Positions 1-9,890 of a DNA stretch of 64,000 nt are shown in pieces. How positions within the stretch are numbered: the stretch's first letter is position 1; every line of letters begins with the position of its first letter. Origin of the DNA: Bradyrhizobium commune (lineage in GTDB: Bacteria; Pseudomonadota; Alphaproteobacteria; Rhizobiales; Xanthobacteraceae); contig NZ_CP061379.1 in NCBI RefSeq assembly GCF_015624505.1, positions 186,001 to 250,000 of the forward strand. The letters run 5' to 3'. The notes beneath the pieces are model-generated. The model searched no databases and was not told the origin of the DNA. It worked only from the letters and a program-made list of their open reading frames with translations. Position numbers and translations under genes: made by a program.

Positions 1-955
1 CGCGAAAACCGGCCGGATCGGGCGCGGCGTAGAGGCCGCCTTGCAAATTTGGGCTGGCATAGACGCGCGGATTGTCCCACAGGCCGGTGCCGAGCAGCTG
101 GATGTTGCGCAAATTCGCGCCCGCGGCCGTCATCGCATCGGCCACCGCGACGACGGCATCGCCGTCATCGGCGATGAACAGCGCATCGGCGCTGCCGAGC
201 TGCTGCGCCACGGTTCGTGCCGGCGTGGCGCGATCGGCGCCGTATCGTTCGAACGCGACGACGCGGCCGCCGCGCCGCGGCACCGCCGCCTTCACCGCGG
301 CCTCGACGACGTTGCCATAGGCGTTGTCGGGCACGAGCACGGCGACGGAGCGCTTTCCGATGCTGGCGGAATACTCGACGATGCGGTTGACGTCGGACTC
401 CGGCAGGAAGCTGAGCAGATAGACGCCGCGGCCGGCGATGCTGGAATCGGTCGAGAACGCGATCACGGAGATGCCGCGCTGGCGCGCGACCTGCGCCACC
501 GCCGGCACCGACTGCGCGAACAGCGGCCCCAGGATGATCTCGGCGCCTTCGTCGACCGCCTGCTGCGCGCCGGCTTGCGCGCCCTGCGGGCTGCCATTGT
601 CGTCCTTGATCAGGAGCTGGATGTTCGGGTTCTGGAATTCGGCCAGCGCCATCTCGGCGGCGTTGCGCATGGATTGCGCGGCGAGGCCGGCATTGCCCGC
701 GGCCGAGAGCGGCAAGATCACGCCGACCTTCACACCACCGCTGCCGGCGGTCGTGGCCTGCTGCGGCGGGCCAGCCGGTTGGGCCGGGGGCTGGGAGCTC
801 GAGAACGGATTGGAGAACTGGCTGAGGCTCTGCTGCACGCCGGCGCAGGCCGACAGCAGCGGCGCGCCGAGCAACAGGCCAAGCGCGCCCCTCCGGGTCG
901 CCCCCGACGATCGGGGCCCCTGAACGGGAGACTTCAAATCACGCGGGCCCAGCAT
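1..955 (-). CDS. Penicillin-binding-protein activator-like lipoprotein (C-terminus outside window)
   Basis: The frame reads from an ATG at 955 and leaves the left edge open after about 318 codons, so it is partial only because of the window. The start has a basic stretch, a hydrophobic segment (GALGLLLGAPLL) and the lipobox LSAC, so Cys37 should be lipidated. A Gln/Pro-rich linker follows, then a periplasmic-binding fold beginning KVGVILPLSAAG. This build matches the LpoA-like proteins annotated in alphaproteobacteria as penicillin-binding protein activators, which stimulate peptidoglycan synthases. The neighbours rsmI and yraN support this: in enterobacteria lpoA (yraM) lies between the same two genes. 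Here it is divergent from rsmI. A branched-chain amino-acid binding protein is a less likely alternative. Confidence 0.75.
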   Translation of the reverse strand, partial: MLGPRDLKSPVQGPRSSGATRRGALGLLLGAPLLSACAGVQQSLSQFSNPFSSSQPPAQPAGPPQQATTAGSGGVKVGVILPLSAAGNAGLAAQSMRNAAEMALAEFQNPNIQLLIKDDNGSPQGAQAGAQQAVDEGAEIILGPLFAQSVPAVAQVARQRGISVIAFSTDSSIAGRGVYLLSFLPESDVNRIVEYSASIGKRSVAVLVPDNAYGNVVEAAVKAAVPRRGGRVVAFERYGADRATPARTVAQQLGSADALFIADDGDAVVAVADAMTAAGANLRNIQLLGTGLWDNPRVYASPNLQGGLYAAPDPAGFR

Positions 956-1294
956 GGCAGCTTCTCTTCTGACCCGCCGTCGCCGGCCGGTCACAACGAA
1001 CTTGCCGCGACGGAAGTCGCGGATTCAGGCATATTGTCGGCAAATAGTTAACCAAAACAAAAGGATAAGGACCGCTTAACGCGGCCGCCTGTCAAGTTCT
1101 GGCTCGCTGTCCGCCGTCCGTCACCAAGCACCAAGGCGGCGTTTCCGCCGCGAATATGGCACTGACGCTGCATTCCCTCTCGAATGTGACCCCGGACGGA
1201 TCACATTCCAGTCCTTCCTCGCCCCTTAACCGGTACGATCTTTTTCGGAGCACCGGTTCCCAGCCCTCCGGATCATGCCTAAGTTCGTTTCATT
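956..1294. other. Divergent intergenic region, lipoprotein gene / rsmI
   Basis: This 339-bp stretch holds the 5' ends of two divergent genes. I see no open frame with normal codon use. It contains an A-rich segment near 1050-1075 and the inverted repeat listed separately at 1182-1208. I cannot assign promoters with confidence. Confidence 0.5.
1182..1208. promoter_or_regulatory. Perfect 8-bp inverted repeat upstream of rsmI
   Basis: GAATGTGA (1182-1189) and TCACATTC (1201-1208) are exact reverse complements separated by 11 bp, about 90 bp before rsmI. The TGTGA/TCACA halves resemble a CRP-family site, but that class has a 6-bp spacer, so the type of regulator is not clear. No T-run follows, so a terminator is unlikely. 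Confidence 0.35.
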
Positions 1295-2231
<937 letters not shown>

Positions 2232-2245
<14 letters not shown>

Positions 2246-2630
2246 GGGCGCAGAACCGAAAGTCGCCTCGCCCGAACGTGTCGCCGCGTTCCGCACCGGC
2301 ATCTCGGCCGAGACCCGCGCCGCAGCCTACCTCATGGCCAAGGGCTATCGCATCCTGGCAAAGCGCTACCGCACACCGCATGGCGAGATCGACCTCGTCG
2401 CCCGCCGCCGCAATCTGATCGCCTTTGTCGAGGTCAAGGCGCGCGCCAGCCTCGACGAGGCCGCCTATGCGGTGACGCCGCGCCAGCAGCAGCGCATCAT
2501 CGACGCCGCGCAAGGCTGGCTTGCCGCGCATCCCGAGCATGCGGAATTCGAGCTGCGATTCGACGCCATGCTGATTGCGCCGCGCTCGCTTCCACGCCAT
2601 GTGTTGGCGGCATTCGACGCCTCGACCTGA
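2232..2630 (+). CDS. yraN: YraN/UPF0102 family nuclease-fold protein
   Basis: The 132-residue product carries the YraN core: [30 protein letters not shown] followed by [10 protein letters not shown]. The E-D and E-V-K residues match the endonuclease-like (Holliday-junction resolvase type) fold. The biochemical role is not established for the family. The ATG at 2232 is chosen because it lies at the coupled junction with rsmI (14-bp overlap); the frame stays open upstream but only inside rsmI. gshB starts 10 bp after the stop. Confidence 0.88.
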
Positions 2631-2640
2631 AAGGCAGACC

Positions 2641-3585
2641 ATGAAACTGAACGTCGCCGTCCAGATGGACCCCATCGCCCGCATCAACATCAAGGGCGAT
2701 TCCACCTTCGCGCTGCTCCTGGAGGCGCAGAAGCGCGGCCACGGCCTGTCCTATTACACGCCGGACAAGCTCTCGATGGTCGGCGAGGAGCTGGTCGCGC
2801 CGGTGCAGCTTCTGACCGTGCGTGACGAGCCCGGCGATCACTTCACGCTTGGAGAGCCCAAGCGCGAGGCGCTCAATGGCTTTGACGTGGTGCTGCTGCG
2901 CCAGGATCCGCCGTTCGATCTCGCCTACATCACCTCGACGCATTTCCTGGAGCGGATCCATCCGAAGACGCTGGTGGTCAATGACCCGGCCTCGGTGCGC
3001 AACGCGCCGGAAAAGCTGTTCGTGATGAACTTTCCGCAGCTGATGCCGCCGACCTTGATCTCGCGCGACCTCGACGAGATCAATGCGTTTCGCGACAGGC
3101 ACGGCGCCGTGGTGATGAAGCCGCTGCACGGCCATGGCGGCGCGGCGGTGTTCCGCGTGATGCCGCAGGACATGAATTTCGGCTCGCTCTACGACATGTT
3201 CTCGGTGACCTTCAAGGAGCCCTGGGTGATCCAGCAGTTCATCCCCGAGGTGAAGCACGGCGACAAGCGCATCATCCTGGTCAATGGCGAGTTCGCAGGC
3301 GCAGTGAACCGCGTGCCGGCCGCCGACGACCTCCGCTCCAACATGGTCCGCGGCGGCGCTGCGCAGGAGACCGAGCTCACCGCCCGCGAGCGCGAGATCT
3401 GCGCGACCGTCGGGCCGGCGCTGCGCGAGCGCGGCCTCTTGTTCGTCGGCATCGACGTCATCAACGGCAATCTCACCGAGATCAACGTGACCTCGCCGAC
3501 CGGCATCCGCGCGATTGCGCGGCTGGGTGGGCCGGACGTTGCCGCCAAGATCTGGGACGTGATCGAGCAGAAGCGCGCGAAGTAA
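2641..3585 (+). CDS. gshB: Glutathione synthetase
   Basis: The 314-residue protein joins gamma-glutamylcysteine and glycine with ATP. It starts [23 protein letters not shown], typical of bacterial GshB, and has the ATP-grasp features [15 protein letters not shown] (about residues 158-172), [18 protein letters not shown] and the metal-binding C-terminal [12 protein letters not shown]. Length equals the usual 315. It is the third gene of rsmI-yraN-gshB. A palindromic repeat follows and may end the transcript. Confidence 0.96.
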   Translation: MKLNVAVQMDPIARINIKGDSTFALLLEAQKRGHGLSYYTPDKLSMVGEELVAPVQLLTVRDEPGDHFTLGEPKREALNGFDVVLLRQDPPFDLAYITSTHFLERIHPKTLVVNDPASVRNAPEKLFVMNFPQLMPPTLISRDLDEINAFRDRHGAVVMKPLHGHGGAAVFRVMPQDMNFGSLYDMFSVTFKEPWVIQQFIPEVKHGDKRIILVNGEFAGAVNRVPAADDLRSNMVRGGAAQETELTAREREICATVGPALRERGLLFVGIDVINGNLTEINVTSPTGIRAIARLGGPDVAAKIWDVIEQKRAK

Positions 3586-4071
3586 TATTCCGCAATGATT
3601 CGTCTGGGAGCCCGCGATCTCTCCGCACGTCGTCCCGGACAAGCGGAGCGCCGATCCGGGACCCATACGCCGCAGCAACAGTTTTGCGACGGGTCGGGGT
3701 TACCAGCTGCGCGCCACAACTACTCCCTGTGGTTATGGGTCCCGGCCCCCGTGCGCATTTGCGCACCAGGCCGGGACGACACCATTGATGTTGGCGTTGC
3801 TTCCGTCTCATCAGCATACCGCCCCGCCGACCGCTAACCACCCATTCACCATGACGCCCGGCGTCTCATCCGAATGCATGAGCGGACACGCGTAGGTCTA
3901 CGGGGCCGCAGCCTCGCGGCTAACGCGGCATTCACCATCTGCCCAGAACTCGCACCGTCACAGGCCATCACACTCGGCCTCGCAACACCCCTTATACTTT
4001 TACTGCCTACTCATCGACACGGGGGAACCCGCCAGGTGCGGTCCGAGTGCCCCGCGTAAGAGTAGCAGCGT
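3586..4071. other. Intergenic region gshB-cpaB
   Basis: The first third is repeat A1. The remainder (3781-4071) has no credible gene. It should carry the promoter of the pilus operon, but I cannot place -35/-10 boxes reliably; TATACTTTTA near 3991 is the most AT-rich segment. No Flp pilin or CpaA prepilin peptidase frame is present here, although those genes often precede cpaB. Confidence 0.5.
3629..3780. repeat. Palindromic intergenic repeat family A, copy A1
   Basis: The element is bounded by GTCGTCCCGG and CCGGGACGAC and has inner inverted segments GGGACCCATA / TATGGGTCCC. The same outer and inner arms recur at 22156-22278, 39133-39258 and 47360-47499. It lies directly after gshB. It has no coding capacity and looks like a RIME/REP-type element that folds into a long hairpin. 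Confidence 0.8.
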
Positions 4072-4884
4072 ATGAATACCGCACGCATTGTCGTTCTCGT
4101 CATCGCGCTGGGCGCCGGCGGCGTCGCCGCCTATCTCGCCAGCGGCTATGACAACAAGCCCGCGCCCGCGCTTCCGGTCGCCGAGAAGCTACCGACGATC
4201 GAGGTTCTGGTCGCGAAGAGCGACATCCAGCTCGGCCAGGCGGTCAAGCCCGACGACCTGATATGGCAGGTCTGGCCGGCGGCGACCGCGAGCGGCGCCT
4301 TTATCCGCCGTGACAGCAGGCCCGACGCGCAGACCCAGATCGCCGGCTCGATCGCGCGCATGCCCCTGATGCAAGGCGAGCCGATCCGCGAGCAGAAGCT
4401 GGTGAAGGCCGACGGCTCCGGCTTCATGGCCGCGATCCTGCCCTCAGGGATGCGCGCCGTCTCCACCGAAATTTCCGCCGAGACCGCCGCCGGCGGCTTC
4501 ATCCTGCCGAACGACCGCGTCGACGTCGTCCTGACCCGCCGCCTGAAGAATCCCGACACCAATGGCCCGGCCGGCGGCAACGATCTGATCCTGTCCGAGG
4601 TCATCCTGCGCAACATCCGCGTGCTCGCGATCGACCAGGCGCCGAAGGAAAAGGACGGCCAGACCACCGTGCTCGGCAAGACCGTCACGCTCGAGCTCAA
4701 GCCCGACCAGGTCGCGACACTGTCGGCCTCGCGCCAGGGCGGCACGCTGACGCTCGCGCTGCGGAGCATCGCCGATGCCAACGCGGCCGACGGCTCGCTC
4801 GAAGACCAGGGGCTCAAGCGCGCGGACGGCGTCAACGTGATCCGATACGGCGTGCAGGCGCGGCAACTGACGTCACAGAAGTGA
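4072..4884 (+). CDS. cpaB: Flp pilus assembly protein CpaB (RcpC)
   Basis: The 270-residue protein has an N-terminal signal/anchor (RIVVLVIALGAGGVAAYLASG, residues 5-25) followed by a periplasmic SAF domain around residues 45-110 (PTIEVLVAKSDIQLGQAVKPDDL). That is the standard CpaB/RcpC layout. In Tad systems it assists the outer-membrane secretin in the periplasm. It is the first of four same-strand genes cpaB-cpaC-cpaD-cpaE with short or overlapping junctions, so one operon is likely. The start at 4072 follows a modest AGAGTAG ribosome-binding site. Confidence 0.92.
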   Translation: MNTARIVVLVIALGAGGVAAYLASGYDNKPAPALPVAEKLPTIEVLVAKSDIQLGQAVKPDDLIWQVWPAATASGAFIRRDSRPDAQTQIAGSIARMPLMQGEPIREQKLVKADGSGFMAAILPSGMRAVSTEISAETAAGGFILPNDRVDVVLTRRLKNPDTNGPAGGNDLILSEVILRNIRVLAIDQAPKEKDGQTTVLGKTVTLELKPDQVATLSASRQGGTLTLALRSIADANAADGSLEDQGLKRADGVNVIRYGVQARQLTSQK

Positions 4885-4894
4885 TGGGGATAGC

Positions 4895-6412
4895 ATGAAG
4901 GACGGGGACATTCGGACGGGCCTGCGCATTCGGGGGAAGCGCACGCGCTCGTTCTGGACGGGGGCAATGCTGATGCTGGGGCTGGTCGCAGTCCCTGGCC
5001 GGGTCAGTGCCGCGGATGCGCCGGTCGGCGACCAGGCGCCGATGCAGGCACCGGATCTCGGCGTGTCGTCGGTTGCAACCATCGCGCCAGCGAAGACGCG
5101 TTTCCTCTCGCTCGGCGTGGGCAAATCCGTCGTCATCGACCTGCCGCGTGAGGTCAAGGACGTGCTGGTGGCCGATCCCAAGATCGCCAATGCCGTGATC
5201 CGCTCGGCGCAACGCGCCTATATCATCGGCGGCACGGTCGGCCAGACCAACGTCGTGTTCTTCAGCGCCGACGGCCAGCAGGTCGCCGCCTATGACATCG
5301 CGGTGAAGCGCGACCTCAACGGCATGCGCGCCGCGCTGCGCTCGTCGCTGCCGGGTGTGCAGATCGAGGGCGTCGGCGATAGCGTGATGCTGACCGGCTC
5401 GGTATCGAGCCCGGTGGAAGCGCAGCAGGCCGGCGACGTCGCCGCAAAGCTCGTCGGCGGCCCGGAGAAGGTCGTCAACAACATCGTCGTGCGCGGCCGC
5501 GACCAGGTGATGCTCAAGGTCGTGGTCGGCGAAGTGCGCCGCGACATCGTCAAGCAGCTGGGCGTCGACCTCAGCGCCAGCCTGAACGCCGGCACTGCGG
5601 TGGTGAATTTCAACAACTCGAACCCGTTTACAGCCAGCGGCGGACCGCTGGTCAGCAACAACGGGCTCGGCGTTGCCGGCCTCACCAAGGGCGTCGCCAC
5701 CGTCAGCGCCACGATGCGCGCGATGGAAAGCGCCGGCGTGATGCGGACGCTGGCCGAGCCGAGCCTGACGGCGATCTCCGGTGAATCGGCGACCTTCGTC
5801 GCCGGCGGCGAATTTCCAATTCCCGGAGGCTACGCCTGCGATCCGACCACACATGTCTGCACCACCCAGATCACCTACAAGAAGTTCGGCATCTCGCTGA
5901 ACTTCACCCCCGTCGTGCTCAGCGAGGGCCGGATCAGCCTGCGCGTGATGACCGAGGTCTCGGAGCTGTCGAGCCAGAATGCCATCACGGTGTCGCAGGC
6001 GCTGTCCTCGAGCTCGACCAACTCGATCACGATTCCCTCGGTCCAGACCCGCCGCGCCGAGACGACGCTGGAAATTCCCTCGGGTGGCTCGATGGCGATG
6101 GCCGGCCTGATCCAGCAGCAGACCAAGCAAGCGATCAACGGCCTGCCCGGCGTCGACCAAGTGCCGATCCTCGGCGCGCTGTTCCGCAGCCAGGACTTCG
6201 TCAACAACGAGACCGAGCTGATGGTGATCGTGACGCCCTATGTGGTGCGCGCGGTCGCCCAGAAGGACCTGTCGCGGCCCGATGACGGCTTCGCGCCCTC
6301 GTCGGATGCGCAGTCGGCGCTGCTCGGCCGCATGAACCGCCTCTATGGCATCGCCCGCCGCGTCGATCCGATCAACGGCATGCCCGGCGATTTCGGCTTC
6401 ATCATCGACTGA
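4895..6412 (+). CDS. cpaC: Tad pilus outer-membrane secretin CpaC (RcpA)
   Basis: The 505-residue protein has a signal peptide (FWTGAMLMLGLVAVPGRVSA, residues 24-43). Next comes a pilus-secretin N-terminal domain (FLSLGVGKSVVIDLPREVKDVLVADPKIANAV), a BON-like segment and a C-terminal secretin domain with GGEFPIP, TRRAETTLEIPSGGSMAMAGL and ELMVIVTPYVV. It should form the gated outer-membrane ring through which Flp pili leave the cell. It begins 10 bp after cpaB; cpaD follows. Confidence 0.93.
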   Translation: MKDGDIRTGLRIRGKRTRSFWTGAMLMLGLVAVPGRVSAADAPVGDQAPMQAPDLGVSSVATIAPAKTRFLSLGVGKSVVIDLPREVKDVLVADPKIANAVIRSAQRAYIIGGTVGQTNVVFFSADGQQVAAYDIAVKRDLNGMRAALRSSLPGVQIEGVGDSVMLTGSVSSPVEAQQAGDVAAKLVGGPEKVVNNIVVRGRDQVMLKVVVGEVRRDIVKQLGVDLSASLNAGTAVVNFNNSNPFTASGGPLVSNNGLGVAGLTKGVATVSATMRAMESAGVMRTLAEPSLTAISGESATFVAGGEFPIPGGYACDPTTHVCTTQITYKKFGISLNFTPVVLSEGRISLRVMTEVSELSSQNAITVSQALSSSSTNSITIPSVQTRRAETTLEIPSGGSMAMAGLIQQQTKQAINGLPGVDQVPILGALFRSQDFVNNETELMVIVTPYVVRAVAQKDLSRPDDGFAPSSDAQSALLGRMNRLYGIARRVDPINGMPGDFGFIID

Positions 6413-6468
6413 CACGGGCGGACGTTTTGGGGAACGGGGCGAGAAACGGGGCAAGAGGGGACGAGGCG

Positions 6469-7206
6469 ATGACGAAGACGACACAGGATCGGCGTCGCGG
6501 CTTGCGCATCGCGCTGGCACTGGCGGGGCTCGCTGTCACGCTGGGCGCGTGCAACACCACCGGCGACGTTGTCACCACCCAGACGGTGCCGATCGACTAT
6601 CGCATGCGCCACCCGATCGCGGTGCAGGAAGGCAAGCGCTCGATCGTGATCTTCGTCGGCAAGGCTCGTGGCGGCCTCTCGACCGCGCAACATGCGGACG
6701 TGATGGGCATCGCCCAGGACTGGGTGCGCGAAGGCACCGGCTCGGTTGTTGTCGATGTTCCCATCGACACTGCCAATTCGCGCGCTGCGGCTGCGACCTA
6801 TCGCGAAATCCGCGCCGTGCTTGGCGCCGGCGGCGTACCCTCGCGCGCCATCGTCCAGCATCCCTATCGTCCCGAGGATCCCGGCCTGCTGCCGACCATC
6901 CGGCTGAGCTATTCCAAGATCGCCGCGGTCGCCGGACCCTGCGGCTTGTGGCCCGAGGACATGGGTCCGTCCATCGTCGATCCCGGCTACAACGAGAACC
7001 GGCCCTATTTCAATCTCGGTTGCGCCACCCAGCGCAATCTCGCGGCGATGATCGACAACCCCGCCGACCTCGAGCAGCCGCGCGCCGAAACCCCGGCCTA
7101 CACCGCACGGCGCGACATCGCCTTCGACCGCTACCGCAAGGGCACGGCGACCACGACCACCTATCCCGAAGCCGAAAAGGCCAAACTCAGCGATACAGGC
7201 AAATGA
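6469..7206 (+). CDS. cpaD: Tad pilus assembly lipoprotein CpaD
   Basis: The 245-residue product has a basic N-terminus, a hydrophobic segment and lipobox LGAC (MTKTTQDRRRGLRIALALA then LGACNTTGD). The mature part matches CpaD, including SARVYNEN-like SIVDPGYNENRPYFNLGCATQRNLAAMIDNPADLEQPR. CpaD is thought to stabilise or pilot the CpaC secretin. I chose the ATG at 6469, preceded by GGGGACGAGG, over an in-frame TTG 14 codons earlier. The TGA overlaps the ATG of cpaE by 4 bp (ATGA). Confidence 0.9.
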   Translation: MTKTTQDRRRGLRIALALAGLAVTLGACNTTGDVVTTQTVPIDYRMRHPIAVQEGKRSIVIFVGKARGGLSTAQHADVMGIAQDWVREGTGSVVVDVPIDTANSRAAAATYREIRAVLGAGGVPSRAIVQHPYRPEDPGLLPTIRLSYSKIAAVAGPCGLWPEDMGPSIVDPGYNENRPYFNLGCATQRNLAAMIDNPADLEQPRAETPAYTARRDIAFDRYRKGTATTTTYPEAEKAKLSDTGK

Positions 7207-8492
7207 CGGGCATTCACGACGAAGAAGCGGACGATCCGCAGCACCCCGACGAGCACATTGCGCCGGTCCCGCGCATCTCGGTGCAGGCGTTTTGCGAGAC
7301 CGAGCAGACGCTCGCCGCGGTGACCGCGGCGGGGCAGGATCGCCGTCTCGCGAAAGCGCATCTGACCGCGAAGAGCGGCGGCCTGGCTGCGGCAATCGAA
7401 GTCTATGACACGATGCCGACGCCGAACGTGATCGTGATCGAATCCGACGGCACGCGCGACATCCTCGAGGGCCTCGACGACCTCGCCGGCGTCTGCGATC
7501 CCGGCACCCGCGTGGTCGTGATCGGCAATCCCGGCGACACCGCACCCTATCGCGAGCTGGTCCGCCGCGGCGTCAACGACTACGTGATCGGGCCGGTCGA
7601 GACCATCGACGTGGTGCGCTCGATTTGCAGCCTGTTCTCGGCCTCGGAGGCCATCATCACCGGCCGCGTCATCGCGGTGGTCGGCGCCAAGGGCGGCGTC
7701 GGTGCCTCCACCGTCGCGCACAACGTGGCCTGGACGATTGCGCGCGACCTCGCGCTCGATTCCGTCGTGATCGATCTCGACCTCGCCTTCGGCACCGCCG
7801 GCCTCGACTACAACCAGGATCCGCCGCAGGGCATCGCCAACGCGGTGCTGTCGCAGGACCGGCCGGACACGGCGCTGATGGAGCGCCTGCTCGCCAAATG
7901 CACCGAGCGCCTCAGCCTGCTCGCGGCACCCGCGACCCTAGATCGCGTCTATGATTTCGGCGCCGAAGCCTTTGACGCGATCTTCGACACGCTGCGCATG
8001 ACCACGCCCTGCATCGTGCTCGACGTGCCGCATCAATGGTCGGCCTGGACCAAGCGCGCGCTGGTCAATGCCGACGACATCGTGATCGTGGCCGAGCCCG
8101 ATCTCGCCAATCTGCGCAACACCAAGAACATGCTGACCGTGCTCAAGGCGGCGCGGCCGAACGACCGGCCGCCGCTCTACTGCATCAACCAGGTCGGCAT
8201 GCACAAGCGCGCGGAGATCGACGTCAAGTCCTTCGCCAAGACGATGGAGAGCCAGCCGCTCGCGGTGATTCCGTTCGATTCAAAACTGTTCTCGGCCGCG
8301 GCCAATAACGGCCAGATGATCGCGGAAATCTCCAAGAGCCACCGCACCACCGAGCTGTTCCAGAACATGGCGAACCGTCTCGCCGGACGCGGCGAGGTGA
8401 AGAAGCCGAAGCGTTCGCTGCTCGGGCCGCTGCTGAAGAAGCTGAAGGGCAGGCCGGGACGCGGATCCGCACCGCACCGCAAGGCGTCGTAA
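7203..8492 (+). CDS. cpaE: Tad pilus assembly ATPase-like protein CpaE
   Basis: The 429-residue protein has an N-terminal receiver-like domain (about 25-150; NVIVIESDG, RVVVIGNPGD, RRGVNDYVIGPV) and a MinD/ParA-type domain from about residue 158. Its deviant Walker motif is VVGAKGGVGASTVAHN. CpaE proteins place and help assemble the pilus machine at the inner membrane. The basic C-terminus (KKPKRS..LLKKLKGRPGR) could bind membrane. It is coupled to cpaD by an ATGA overlap. It is the last pilus gene on this strand: the secretion ATPase cpaF and tadBC do not follow. Confidence 0.92.
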   Translation: MTGIHDEEADDPQHPDEHIAPVPRISVQAFCETEQTLAAVTAAGQDRRLAKAHLTAKSGGLAAAIEVYDTMPTPNVIVIESDGTRDILEGLDDLAGVCDPGTRVVVIGNPGDTAPYRELVRRGVNDYVIGPVETIDVVRSICSLFSASEAIITGRVIAVVGAKGGVGASTVAHNVAWTIARDLALDSVVIDLDLAFGTAGLDYNQDPPQGIANAVLSQDRPDTALMERLLAKCTERLSLLAAPATLDRVYDFGAEAFDAIFDTLRMTTPCIVLDVPHQWSAWTKRALVNADDIVIVAEPDLANLRNTKNMLTVLKAARPNDRPPLYCINQVGMHKRAEIDVKSFAKTMESQPLAVIPFDSKLFSAAANNGQMIAEISKSHRTTELFQNMANRLAGRGEVKKPKRSLLGPLLKKLKGRPGRGSAPHRKAS

Positions 8493-8495
8493 CAT

Positions 8496-8541
8496 AGCGT
8501 TTTCGAGCGAAGTGGATACCGGTTCGCGTCAAGAAAACGCG
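8496..8541. repeat. Hairpin repeat AGCGTTTTC...GAAAACGC after cpaE
   Basis: Four bases after the cpaE stop, GCGTTTTC (8497-8504) pairs with GAAAACGC (8533-8540). The loop contains GAGCGAAGTGGATACC, a sequence I recognise as a common dispersed element of Bradyrhizobium and relatives. On the plus strand an A-run rather than a T-run follows, so it is not a classic intrinsic terminator for cpaE, though it could protect the 3' end. Confidence 0.6.
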
Positions 8542-8543
8542 TC

Positions 8544-8574
8544 AAAAAAAGAAGGGCGGATTACTTGTCCGCCC
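8544..8574 (-). terminator. Rho-independent terminator of the tadD-like gene
   Basis: On the minus strand GGGCGGA (8574-8568) and TCCGCCC (8560-8554) form a 7-bp perfect stem with a 7-nt loop. It begins two bases after the stop at 8576 and is followed by TTCTTTTTTT. Stem and T-run are correctly placed for the minus-strand gene. Confidence 0.75.
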
Positions 8575-8575
8575 G

Positions 8576-9334
8576 CTACTGCTTCTTCGCCAGCAGCTGC
8601 CGCAGCGCCGTGACCTTGGCCGCGGCCTGGTCCGGCGGCAAATCTGCCTTCACGAGGATTTCAGCCTCGGCCTCGCGGCCCTGCAATCCCAGCACGAGCG
8701 CGAGATTGGCACGGACCCGCGCATCGTTCTGATTGCGCTGATAGGCGCGGCCGAGCACCTGTTCGGCCTTCGGCAGATTGTTTTGCAGCACATAGGACAG
8801 GCCGAGATTAGACAGCACGGTCGGCTCGTCGGGCACGATCTTCAGTGCCGTGGCATAATATTGCTGCGCTTCCTCGTTGCGGCCGAGCTGGTCGAGCGCC
8901 GCACCCTGCGCCGACAGGATGCGCCAGTCGGGATCCTCGGGCGTATGCGCGCGGCTCAGCACGTCGAAGGCCTGCTGGAAATTGCCGTTGTCGGCGAGCG
9001 CACGGCCGTAGCCGGCAAGCAGCGCCCTGTTGCTGGGATGGGCAAGCACGGCCTGCTCCATCACCGCGACCGCCTGGGCGCGCTGGCCGGTGTCGCGCAG
9101 CGCCTTGCCATAGTCGAGCGCGACATTGGGATCGCCGGGCTTGGCGCGATACCGCTCGCGCAGCGCATCCATGTCCGGCTTCGCGTCGGCTTTGGCGGCC
9201 GGCTCCGACTTGACGCCGAGCGCGCCGGTCACGTCCTCCAGGCTCGTGGTCTGGCAACCGCCGAGGACGAGCACCAGGAGCGCGGGGAACAGCAATCTTG
9301 CCCGGGGGGAGGCAAGGGACGAACGCTTGGACAT
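8576..9334 (-). CDS. tadD: TadD-like tetratricopeptide-repeat lipoprotein
   Basis: The 252-residue protein has a lipoprotein signal (RLLFPALLVLVLGGC; Cys about residue 27) and then 4-5 TPR units, for example DPNVALDYGKALRDTGQRAQAVAVMEQAVLAHP and EPTVLSNLGLSYVLQNNLPKAEQVLGRAYQRN. TadD lipoproteins of this layout help pilotin/secretin assembly in Tad systems. Position convergent to cpaE supports that role. It has its own terminator and is transcribed alone. A generic TPR scaffold lipoprotein is the alternative. Confidence 0.8.
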   Translation of the reverse strand: MSKRSSLASPRARLLFPALLVLVLGGCQTTSLEDVTGALGVKSEPAAKADAKPDMDALRERYRAKPGDPNVALDYGKALRDTGQRAQAVAVMEQAVLAHPSNRALLAGYGRALADNGNFQQAFDVLSRAHTPEDPDWRILSAQGAALDQLGRNEEAQQYYATALKIVPDEPTVLSNLGLSYVLQNNLPKAEQVLGRAYQRNQNDARVRANLALVLGLQGREAEAEILVKADLPPDQAAAKVTALRQLLAKKQ

Positions 9335-9417
9335 ACTCTGATCACCGCCGGCGGACTGATCAGAGATGCTTTGCCGATTAACGCTAAAGTCCGGTTAAGG
9401 AATCGCGCCGCTCGGGA

Positions 9418-9663
9418 CTAGTCGGTGAATTCCGCACCGAATTCGCAGCCGATGCGCCAGCGCAGGCGGCACTGGCGGGAATAATCCGGCGCGAAGATGA
9501 TGGTGAATTGCGGAGGCACTTCCAGAAACTCCGCCACCACCTTCACACCCCCGTCCGAGATATCCGTGATCGTGCAGTCCCGCGGCAGCGAGCCCGCGCC
9601 AAAATGAATCTTGGCGAGCCGCGTGCACACCCGTCGTTCGCTTCTGCGGCGATTTGCAAGCAT
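9418..9663 (-). CDS. Small PilZ-domain protein
   Basis: The 81-residue product starts MLANRRRSERR and contains DCTITDISDGGVKV. The RxxxR and (D/N)xSxxG elements are the c-di-GMP-binding signature of PilZ domains, here RRSERR and DISDGG. The whole protein is one domain, as in many rhizobial single-domain PilZ proteins. It probably reads c-di-GMP and acts on a partner. Lying next to a pilus locus, with GGDEF enzymes elsewhere in the window, it could couple c-di-GMP to surface behaviour; that link is inference. A slightly longer frame from 9676 reads out of phase and is not preferred. Confidence 0.78.
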   Translation of the reverse strand: MLANRRRSERRVCTRLAKIHFGAGSLPRDCTITDISDGGVKVVAEFLEVPPQFTIIFAPDYSRQCRLRWRIGCEFGAEFTD

Positions 9664-9890
9664 TTGAATTGTTCACCCGTTAGATCACGGCCCATCCCGC
9701 AGCCCTAGGAGTAGCGGACATTCGTTGGAATGTGCTGAGGACAGCCGCTCGCATTCGAGGCGTAGTCGACGCTTAGTGTCTTCGTCCCGTTTACGGGTCG
9801 TTAGGGAATCCGGCCCCTCCGCTCTCGTTCCCGTATTGTTCTTGTCAGGGCCGTCGGCGTCTGCTACCCTCGATTGTGCGAGGGGGCAGC

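Noticed and set aside
3595..3837. 80-codon frame within repeat A1
   Set aside because: It is made of the repeat itself, whose other copies do not keep this frame.
4832..6520. 562-codon minus-strand frame opposite cpaC
   Set aside because: Antisense shadow of the secretin gene with Asp/His/Arg-rich composition and no domain.
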